Assembly (NCBI GenBank): GCA_018668795.1
Contig: JABJBD010000073.1
Location: 1 to 5,267 of the forward strand
Reading direction: 5' to 3'
DNA length: 5,267 nucleotides
DNA from: Candidatus Puniceispirillum sp.
GTDB lineage: Bacteria > Pseudomonadota > Alphaproteobacteria > Puniceispirillales > Puniceispirillaceae
Below are positions 1 to 4,409 of the stretch, piece by piece. The notes under the pieces were generated by a model. The model did not search any database. It saw only the letters and a list, made by a program, of their open reading frames with translations, and was not told where the DNA came from. How positions within the stretch are numbered: the first letter of the stretch is position 1; each line of letters begins with the position of its first letter. Both the position numbers and the translations under genes were made by a program.

Positions 1-446
1 ACATTAACCGCGCCAAGTGTGTTTTTTACCGTGCCTTTTGACGAAATGGCACGTGACCATACCGGAAAATTCATCGCCTGAAGATCAGCCACATCACGGA
101 CACCAGCATCAATCACCAGCCCCTTGACGCCACGCACCTGTGCCGAGGTTGCCAGCAGATCGCCAAAATAACCATCGGTGCAATCGGTTGTGCAAGCCAC
201 CACCAGAATATCACCCGCCTGACATAATTCGATGGCCACATGAAGCATCCAATTATCGCCTGGCTGTGTGAGAACCGTCACCGCCGTTCCGCCGATACGC
301 GCGCCTGGATAAATTGGTCGCATATAGGGTTTTAACAAACCAGTGCGCCCTTGGGCTTCATGCACGGTCGAGGCACCAGCAGCACCTAGGCGATCCGCCA
401 GATCAGCATCCGCGCGTTCAATATTTCTCACAGCTACCGTTTTCAT
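1..446 (-). CDS. ligK: 4-carboxy-4-hydroxy-2-oxoadipate aldolase / oxaloacetate decarboxylase, LigK/ProA type (RraA fold), 3' end outside window
   Basis: Enzymes of this type split 4-carboxy-4-hydroxy-2-oxoadipate (and 4-hydroxy-4-methyl-2-oxoglutarate) into pyruvate plus a 2-oxo acid, and decarboxylate oxaloacetate. They use Mg2+ or Mn2+ and act in the cytoplasm, at the last step of protocatechuate 4,5-cleavage and gallate breakdown. The 148 visible residues are about two thirds of the usual ~225. Family hallmarks are TVHEAQGR (27-34), PGDNWMLHVAIE (62-73), DGYFGDLLATSA (91-102), and the metal/substrate Arg-Asp-x-x-Asp set in VIDAGVRDVADL (R117, D118, D121). GDNWM and DGYFGDLL separate it from RraA, the RNase E inhibitor of the same fold. 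The ATG at 446-444 has a GGGGAC stretch about 7 bases upstream as a plausible weak ribosome site. It lies 97 bases downstream of, and co-directional with, the deiodinase-like gene. No ring-cleavage gene is visible here, so a role in classical aromatic degradation is not proven. Confidence 0.9.
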   Translation of the reverse strand, partial: MKTVAVRNIERADADLADRLGAAGASTVHEAQGRTGLLKPYMRPIYPGARIGGTAVTVLTQPGDNWMLHVAIELCQAGDILVVACTTDCTDGYFGDLLATSAQVRGVKGLVIDAGVRDVADLQAMNFPVWSRAISSKGTVKNTLGAVN

Positions 447-494
447 GTGTTTTGTCCCCGGCCCAAGTTAATTTGAGGTTACTTTAAAATTACC

Positions 495-500
495 ATTATA
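495..500 (-). promoter_or_regulatory. candidate -10 element for the aldolase gene
   Basis: The minus strand carries a perfect TATAAT here, in the 97-base AT-rich gap between the deiodinase-like gene and the aldolase gene. It would start transcription near 488 and give a leader of roughly 40 bases. No convincing -35 hexamer sits 16-18 bases upstream; the nearest TTGA-type hexamer, TTGAGA, is only 13 bases away. No U-tract terminator hairpin is visible after the upstream stop codon, so read-through from the deiodinase gene is equally possible. The rest of 447-543 shows nothing else that can be supported. Confidence 0.3.
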
Positions 501-543
501 TGTTATCGTCAATTCTCAAAAGCACAATGCTGATCGAAGCCAG

Positions 544-1236
544 CTATTCAAAGCAGGTCATGATGTCGGCAAGCGGTTTTTTGATCTTGGCAACAGCGGG
601 AATGCTGGCGTCATCTGCCGCATGCCCCACAGCCAGGATCATCATCGCCTTATTCGAGGCAGGACGATTGCATATTTTGCCCAGAAAGCCCATTGGGTTC
701 GGCGTATGTGTCAGACAGGACAGCCCCACCAGATGCAGAGCCGCGATCAAAAATCCCGAAGCGATGCCTACACTTTCGGGCACATAGTAATTTTTATAAC
801 GCGTGCCATCATCAAACTGGCCATAGCGTTCACCAAAAATAACAATCAGCCATGGCGCGATTTCAAGATGCGGCTTATCCGGCCCCGTGCCGATTGGTTC
901 AAGTGCCTTGATCCATTCGTCATGGCTGGTGCTGGCATAGAATTTTGCTTCTTCGGCCTCGGCGGCGGCGCGTATTTGCGCCTTAATCGACGGGCTGGAA
1001 ATGGCGGCAAAATGCCAAGGCTGATGATTGGCACCACTAGGCGCGCGTCCAGCCGTGCGGATACATTCCTCGATAATTGCTTTTGGAACCGCACGGGATG
1101 AAAAATCACGCACTGTATGGCGCGTTGCCATCGTTTCACGGAATGTCCGTGCGGCGGCAATGATGGCGGCATCATCTTGCGTTTCACGATGCGGCAATGG
1201 TTCGGCAACATAGCTTAGATTTTCACGTATAAACAT
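544..1236 (-). CDS. iodotyrosine deiodinase-like FMN reductase (nitroreductase superfamily, IYD group)
   Basis: IYD enzymes use FMN to remove halogen reductively from mono- and di-halotyrosines; this is a soluble 230-residue bacterial form without the membrane anchor of animal IYD. FMN-binding signatures are RHTVR (39-43), RTAGRAPSGANHQPW (60-74), LTHTP (175-179) and KKPL (219-222). The IYD-specific substrate lid can be aligned from memory to the human protein: the Glu-x3-Tyr of EEEINY corresponds to E96 and Y100, and the Lys before xxLxxAP corresponds to K121. These three hold the amino-acid zwitterion in IYD. T176 or T178 should supply the hydroxyl to flavin N5. The ATG at 1236-1234 has GAGGG five bases upstream, and the whole ORF matches IYD-like length. 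The gene is followed by the aldolase and is divergent from the aminotransferase. Family call is strong; the physiological substrate (iodo-, bromo- or chlorotyrosine, or another phenol) is unknown. A generic nitroreductase is the less likely alternative. Confidence 0.87.
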   Translation of the reverse strand: MFIRENLSYVAEPLPHRETQDDAAIIAAARTFRETMATRHTVRDFSSRAVPKAIIEECIRTAGRAPSGANHQPWHFAAISSPSIKAQIRAAAEAEEAKFYASTSHDEWIKALEPIGTGPDKPHLEIAPWLIVIFGERYGQFDDGTRYKNYYVPESVGIASGFLIAALHLVGLSCLTHTPNPMGFLGKICNRPASNKAMMILAVGHAADDASIPAVAKIKKPLADIMTCFE

Positions 1237-1325
1237 TGTGACCCTCGCGCGTCAATTCAGATTCGGTTTTCAAAGCAGATTTGATTTTATAACATCCGTT
1301 CAGTCTGCCGTGCTTTTTAAGCTGC

Positions 1326-1345
1326 TTCAACTCTGTTACGTTGAA
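1326..1345. promoter_or_regulatory. 6-8-6 inverted repeat, possible operator in the divergent control region
   Basis: TTCAAC at 1326-1331 is exactly complementary to GTTGAA at 1340-1345, with eight bases between. The arms are about 1.3 helical turns apart centre to centre, a common geometry for dimeric repressors. It lies 36 bases before the aminotransferase ATG and about 90 bases before the deiodinase-like ATG, so one bound factor could affect both. The rest of the 144-base gap (1237-1380) is AT-rich. It includes a TATAAC/TTATAA element around 1287-1293 that could be a -10 on either strand, but no well-spaced -35 partner was found. A 6-bp arm can arise by chance. Confidence 0.25.
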
Positions 1346-1370
1346 TCGTTCTGTTTCGATTATGTCCAAT

Positions 1371-1373
1371 AGG
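1371..1373 (+). promoter_or_regulatory. Shine-Dalgarno AGG that selects the ATG at 1381
   Basis: The sequence AATAGG ends at 1373. The in-frame GTG at 1375 is only one base away, too close for initiation, whereas the ATG at 1381 is seven bases away. The start is therefore placed at 1381, removing two residues from the longest reading frame. Confidence 0.6.
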
Positions 1374-1380
1374 TGTGCTT

Positions 1381-2541
1381 ATGTTCAATCCTGCTGTTGC
1401 AGCCCTCAACGCCCCGCCTGTATCCATCGTTCTTGACTGGAAATCATCCTATGATGGGCGCCATGGCGATATGATCGATATGAGTCAGGCGGTGCCTGGC
1501 TATCCTGCGCATCCAGATATGCTGAACGCCCTTGCCCAAGCAGCCGCTTCACCCAACAATGCCCGCTATGGACGGGTTGAAGGTGATGACAATTTACGTG
1601 TTGCCTATGCCCAACATCTCAACACGCTTTATGCGGCTGATATTCAGTCCGAGCATACGCATATCACGTCTGGATGTAATCAAGCCTTTGTCGCCGCGGC
1701 CTTGGCAGTGGCTGGCCACGGTGAAACAATTTTGATGATGCGCCCCTGCTATTTCAATCATGAATCATCGCTTGGTATGCTGGGGATTTCGGTTGGCTAT
1801 GTTGATTGCCATGATGACAATGGCTTGTTGCCAAACTGCGAAGATATTAGCGCCGCGATCACCCCAGATGTTCGCGCGGTGGCTCTAGTCAGTCCAAACA
1901 ATCCGGCTGGCACAATATATCCGCCAGATTTGCTAGCTGAGATTTTGGCGCTGTGCAAAGCCAAGGGTATCTGGCTGATTCTGGATGAAACCTATCGCGA
2001 TTTTTTGCCGCTTGGGACAGGCGCGCCACATAACCTATTTGCCACAGAGGGCTGGCAGGATCACCTGATACAGCTTTACAGCTTTTCTAAATCCTATTGT
2101 ATGCCTGGACACCGGCTAGGCGCGGTCACATCGGGATCAGCCATGATTTTCCAGCTGGCCAAGATTATCGATAATATTCAGATTTGCGCCCCCCGTGCGC
2201 CACAACAAGCGATCACACCGATGCTGGATAGTCTGGCATCATGGCGCGCCGAAAACCGCGCCCGTATTGCGGCACGTGCGACTATTTTCAGTGATGTTAT
2301 CACTCAACTTGAAGGCTGGACATTAATCAGCACGGGTGCCTATTTCGGTTATGTCCGACACCCGTTTGACAATGTGAGGTCGCGCGAAGTGGCACAGCGC
2401 ATGGCGCGTGAGGTTGGGGTGCTGACAATTCCGGGTGCCTTTTTTGGTGAAGGGCAAGAACAGTATCTGCGCTTTGCCTTTGCCAATGCAGGACGTGAGG
2501 TGATCGGGCATTTGGCTGGTCGATTGCGTTTGCTGTCGTAA
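1381..2541 (+). CDS. PLP-dependent aminotransferase, class I/II (fold type I), substrate unknown
   Basis: The 386-residue protein has the complete aspartate-aminotransferase-family active site: SPNNPAG (171-177, N174 against the PLP ring), LDETYRDF (201-208, D202 to the pyridine nitrogen, Y205 to the PLP oxygen), SFSKSYCMPGHRLG (234-247, K237 forming the Schiff base, R245 binding phosphate) and YLRFAFAN (362-369, R364 binding the substrate carboxylate). ITSGCNQAF (95-103) is the phosphate-binding turn. Length is normal for the family and there is no signal peptide, so it should be cytoplasmic. The N-terminal SQAVPGYPAHP stretch recalls a group common in alphaproteobacteria and usually annotated only as 'aminotransferase'. 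It is transcribed away from the deiodinase-like gene, which suggests an amino acid or 2-oxo acid related to that enzyme's substrate, perhaps an aromatic one. This specificity is inference. It ends at a TAA buried in a hairpin shared with the convergent YCII gene. Confidence 0.92.
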   Translation: MFNPAVAALNAPPVSIVLDWKSSYDGRHGDMIDMSQAVPGYPAHPDMLNALAQAAASPNNARYGRVEGDDNLRVAYAQHLNTLYAADIQSEHTHITSGCNQAFVAAALAVAGHGETILMMRPCYFNHESSLGMLGISVGYVDCHDDNGLLPNCEDISAAITPDVRAVALVSPNNPAGTIYPPDLLAEILALCKAKGIWLILDETYRDFLPLGTGAPHNLFATEGWQDHLIQLYSFSKSYCMPGHRLGAVTSGSAMIFQLAKIIDNIQICAPRAPQQAITPMLDSLASWRAENRARIAARATIFSDVITQLEGWTLISTGAYFGYVRHPFDNVRSREVAQRMAREVGVLTIPGAFFGEGQEQYLRFAFANAGREVIGHLAGRLRLLS

Positions 2542-2550
2542 TGACAGCAA
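2530..2550. terminator. hairpin at convergent gene ends, possible bidirectional terminator
   Basis: TTGCTGTC (2530-2537) pairs perfectly with GACAGCAA (2543-2550) around a five-base loop. The aminotransferase stop codon (2539-2541) falls in the loop, and the YCII stop codon (2551-2553) directly touches the stem. An alternative outer pairing of GATTGC (2522-2527) with GCAATC (2547-2552) would extend the structure with a bulge. Neither strand has a U-tract after the stem, so it is not a textbook intrinsic terminator. It may instead protect 3' ends or stall polymerase. The convergent placement supports a 3'-end role. Confidence 0.5.
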
Positions 2551-2871
2551 TCAAAAGTCCATATTATGCGTTTCGGCGACTTCGATTGACCCATGTCCCT
2601 GTGTGACCATAGGACAGCCAACCGCCATAGCAAGCGCCATATTCAAGTCATCAGCCATGACCAGCGAATAGCCAGATACCGGATTGGCACCGCCATCACT
2701 TGCAATGCCATCAACACTGACCGTTTTGGACATGCCAACCGGATTGCCCGGATCAACCAGCGCATCGCCCAAGCCATCCATCCAGTCACGCCAACGCTTC
2801 ATTTCTGCGGCGATGTCAGCTTCGGTTTCAGGCATCTTGCCCCCGTGGTAAGCGAATAAAAATTTTGGCAT
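2551..2871 (-). CDS. YCII-related domain small protein
   Basis: This 106-residue cytoplasmic protein resembles the YCII-related family (ferredoxin-like alpha/beta fold, sometimes called DGPF). Visible family features are the opening beta strand PKFLFAYHGG (2-11), a Trp-containing helix (KRWRDWMDGLG, about 25-35), the DPGNPVG turn (40-46), GYSLVMADDL (67-76), and the closing glycine-rich GHGSIEVAE (92-100). The biochemical role of such proteins is poorly known; some act in small-molecule degradation and many are neighbours of SRPBCC proteins or ECF sigma factors. It lies 26 bases downstream of the SRPBCC gene and almost certainly shares its transcript. The ATG at 2871-2869 is supported by a near-perfect Shine-Dalgarno. 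The TGA at 2553-2551 is nine bases from the convergent aminotransferase end. No sigma factor is seen in this window. Confidence 0.82.
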   Translation of the reverse strand: MPKFLFAYHGGKMPETEADIAAEMKRWRDWMDGLGDALVDPGNPVGMSKTVSVDGIASDGGANPVSGYSLVMADDLNMALAMAVGCPMVTQGHGSIEVAETHNMDF

Positions 2872-2876
2872 TTTGG

Positions 2877-2883
2877 CCTCCTT
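2877..2883 (-). promoter_or_regulatory. near-consensus Shine-Dalgarno AAGGAGG of the YCII gene
   Basis: On the minus strand AAGGAGG stands five bases before the ATG, the strongest ribosome site in the window. It fits in the 26-base gap after the SRPBCC stop codon. This suggests independent, efficient translation of the second gene rather than translational coupling. Confidence 0.8.
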
Positions 2884-2897
2884 AGCTTTGGTTGATA

Positions 2898-3365
2898 TTA
2901 TGTGTCAGACAGATGCTCCAGTTTGACCAGCGACGATGACCAGCCCCCTTTATGCAAGCGCGCTGACTCTTCGGTTGGCAAATTCATATGCGTTAACGTA
3001 AAAGACGTGTCACTTGCACCAATCACACCAGCATCTTCGATATCAAAACGCACAAAGCTTTCATGCCCGCGGACATTATTTTCGTCATGCCAGCCCCAGC
3101 TGAAAACTAGCGAATATGGCGCATCAATAGCTAGTACTTCGCCCGACACCTTATGCGTTGTGGCATCAGCATTTATCATCACGGAAAACCACGCACCGCG
3201 AAGCGACAGATCAAGATTATTGTCACCGATATGAACGTCTTCGGGGCCCCACCATGTCAATAGGTGATGCTTTTGCGTTACCAAATCGAACATTTTTTCG
3301 AGCGGTGCCGGAAAATGCCGTTTGATAACAAGATCGGCAACCCGGGATGGCGCATCTTTTGCCAT
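2898..3365 (-). CDS. SRPBCC family protein, AHSA1-like (activator of Hsp90 ATPase homologue 1 domain)
   Basis: The 155-residue protein has the helix-grip fold signature of AHSA1-like SRPBCC proteins. It opens with LVIKRHFPAPLEKMFDLVT (12-30), followed by LLTWWGPE (35-42) with the typical WWGP. The middle beta strands GAWFSVM, GEVLAIDAPYSLVFSWGW and TSFTLTHMNLP build the hydrophobic cavity, and the closing helix has GGWSSSLVKLEHL (140-152) with the conserved GW. Such bacterial proteins usually bind a small hydrophobic ligand or act as stress-related accessory proteins. The Hsp90 link is in the domain name only. Length is typical and no signal peptide is present. The ATG at 3365-3363 has only weak purine-rich sequence upstream, so the start is likely but not certain. 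It is the first gene of a two-gene unit with the YCII protein. Confidence 0.85.
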   Translation of the reverse strand: MAKDAPSRVADLVIKRHFPAPLEKMFDLVTQKHHLLTWWGPEDVHIGDNNLDLSLRGAWFSVMINADATTHKVSGEVLAIDAPYSLVFSWGWHDENNVRGHESFVRFDIEDAGVIGASDTSFTLTHMNLPTEESARLHKGGWSSSLVKLEHLSDT

Positions 3366-3412
3366 GCTATCAATTCCGTTCTGATAAAGTGGCTTACTTG
3401 TTGAAGAACCAA

Positions 3413-3457
3413 ATTCTGCCCTTTACCCTATTCTGTTTATTGGCAAAGAATTCTGTT
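3413..3457 (+). repeat. three ATTCTG direct repeats in the divergent promoter region
   Basis: ATTCTG occurs at 3413-3418, 3430-3435 and 3450-3455. The last two extend to ATTCTGTT, and their starts are 20 bases apart, close to two helical turns; the first is 17 bases before the second. The second copy ends three bases before the candidate -35 hexamer at 3440, and the third lies in the spacer. The arrangement could be an activator or repressor binding array, but hexamer recurrence in AT-rich DNA is not rare. Confidence 0.3.
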
Positions 3458-3468
3458 AAATATATTGT
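3440..3468 (+). promoter_or_regulatory. candidate sigma70-type promoter for the TauE/SafE gene
   Basis: TTGGCA (3440-3445, five of six matches to the -35 consensus) is separated by exactly 17 bases from TATTGT (3463-3468, four of six matches to -10). Transcription would begin near 3475, giving a leader of about 95 bases. A short inverted repeat, ATATT (3462-3466) with AATAT (3472-3476), straddles the -10 and could be an operator. No comparably good promoter was found for the divergent SRPBCC unit. Confidence 0.4.
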
Positions 3469-3475
3469 TGAAATA

Positions 3476-3569
3476 TCAGTTAGACCAATCACATTCCTGT
3501 GAAGCATCAGTCAGGATGTTTCATAAAACCAAACACTAAACCCCAACATCAAACCAAAGGTTAAAACCA
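3476..3569 (+). other. putative 5' leader of the TauE/SafE mRNA, with a small hairpin and guanine-poor tail
   Basis: The first part can fold weakly: TCCTG (3495-3499) pairs with CAGGA (3512-3516), and TGA (3500-3502) with TCA (3507-3509). From 3519 to 3569 the only guanines are the two in the AAAGG ribosome site (3556-3560), nine bases before the ATG. Such a tail cannot form strong secondary structure and should leave the ribosome site open. I do not recognise a known riboswitch. Confidence 0.3.
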
Positions 3570-4394
3570 ATGTCCTATTCACCTGATATGCTTGTGATGC
3601 TGGTATTTGGGCTTATGGCGACAGGAGCGATTGCAGGCATTCTGGCAGGATTGCTGGGTATTGGTGGCGGCATCATATTGGTGCCCGTTCTGTTTCTGAT
3701 TTATGATTTTCTGAAGGTGCCGGATGATATTATCATGCATGCCGCGGTGGGAACCTCTCTTGCCACAATCATCCCAACATCGATTTCATCGGCATTGGCG
3801 CATCATCGACGCGGCAGTATTGATCTTAGGGTGCTTTGTAGGTGGTCACCCTTTATCATTCTGGGTGCGGCTAGTGGCGGGATATTATCGCATTACATCG
3901 AAAGCACGACACTGACTTTGATTTTTGGATGTCTGGCGATTGTTGTGGCGGTAAATATGCTGATGTCACACACGCCAAAAATGCGTGCTAAACTGTCAAA
4001 GACACGCCCCGTCGAAATGGTGATATCCGGTTTTATCGGATTTTTTTCAGCCTTGATGGGAATAGGTGGCGGCACCATGTCGATTCCGGTGATGAGCGCA
4101 TTTGCTATGCCGGTGCATCGCGCCATTGGCACTTCGGCGGCTTTTGGTTTCATGATCGCGCTACCAGGCGCATTGGGCTTTATGTGGTCAGGCTGGGATG
4201 TTGCTACGCGCCTGCCCTATTCACTGGGCTTTATTAACGTGCCAGCTGCGGCATTGCTATCGAGCGTCAGTATTTTTACCGCCCCTGTGGGAAGCCGACT
4301 TGCCCATGCGCTTGACCCGTTACGCTTGAAACGTGCCTTTGCGCTGTTTCTGATAATCAGCGCGCTACGGATGCTTTATTCAGTTTTTGCCTAA
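3570..4394 (+). CDS. TauE/SafE family inner-membrane transporter (putative anion or organosulfur exporter)
   Basis: This 274-residue integral membrane protein has the internal duplication that defines the TauE/SafE (DUF81) family: GLLGIGGGIILVPVL (27-41) is echoed by ALMGIGGGTMSIPVM (161-175), and HAAVGTS (57-63) by HRAIGTS (183-189). About eight hydrophobic segments are expected in two halves joined by a basic loop (about 133-149, SHTPKMRAKLSKTRP), which should face the cytoplasm. The C-terminal APVGSRLAHAL and LKRAFALFLIISALRML stretches are also typical. Characterised relatives export sulfite, sulfoacetate or related anions, but most members have no assigned substrate, and no sulfonate gene is nearby. 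The ATG at 3570 has AAAGG nine bases upstream. It appears to be a single-gene unit, divergent from the SRPBCC gene, and its TAA overlaps the stop codon of the convergent GH84 gene. Confidence 0.92.
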   Translation: MSYSPDMLVMLVFGLMATGAIAGILAGLLGIGGGIILVPVLFLIYDFLKVPDDIIMHAAVGTSLATIIPTSISSALAHHRRGSIDLRVLCRWSPFIILGAASGGILSHYIESTTLTLIFGCLAIVVAVNMLMSHTPKMRAKLSKTRPVEMVISGFIGFFSALMGIGGGTMSIPVMSAFAMPVHRAIGTSAAFGFMIALPGALGFMWSGWDVATRLPYSLGFINVPAAALLSSVSIFTAPVGSRLAHALDPLRLKRAFALFLIISALRMLYSVFA

Positions 4395-4409
4395 GACGCA
4401 TCATCCGTA
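4366..4409. repeat. 8-bp inverted repeat bracketing the overlapping stop codons
   Basis: TACGGATG (4366-4373) is exactly complementary to CATCCGTA (4402-4409), with 28 bases between them holding both stop codons and a TTTTT run at 4384-4388. A competing shorter pair is GATGC (4370-4374) with GCATC (4398-4402). Placement suggests a shared 3'-end structure for the two convergent transcripts. The long loop and missing U-tract after the stem make intrinsic termination doubtful. Confidence 0.3.

Noticed and set aside
1..446. RraA, regulator of ribonuclease E activity
   Set aside because: Same fold, but GDNWM and DGYFGDLL and the wider sequence match the LigK/ProA aldolases rather than RraA.
622..1213. 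Open frames opposite or out of frame with the deiodinase-like gene (plus strand 622-1101 and 1028-1213, minus strand 846-1211)
   Set aside because: No recognisable domains and odd composition; they are shadows of the real gene.
544..1236. Generic NfsB-type nitroreductase or BluB
   Set aside because: The lid region with E96/Y100/K121 and the long collinear resemblance to animal IYD favour the deiodinase group.
1375..1380. GTG start two codons before the ATG of the aminotransferase
   Set aside because: The only Shine-Dalgarno-like AGG ends one base before the GTG, but is seven bases from the ATG at 1381.
2323..2859. Open frames antisense to the aminotransferase end and to the YCII gene
   Set aside because: No family features; they overlap well-supported genes and cross their stop codons.
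3398..3472. TTGTTGAA at 3398-3405 and 3465-3472, related to GTTGAA at 1340, as a common regulon motif
   Set aside because: Three short matches in AT-rich DNA are expected by chance, and orientation and spacing are not consistent.
3476..3569. Known riboswitch in the transporter leader
   Set aside because: The only structure seen is a small weak hairpin with no recognised aptamer core.
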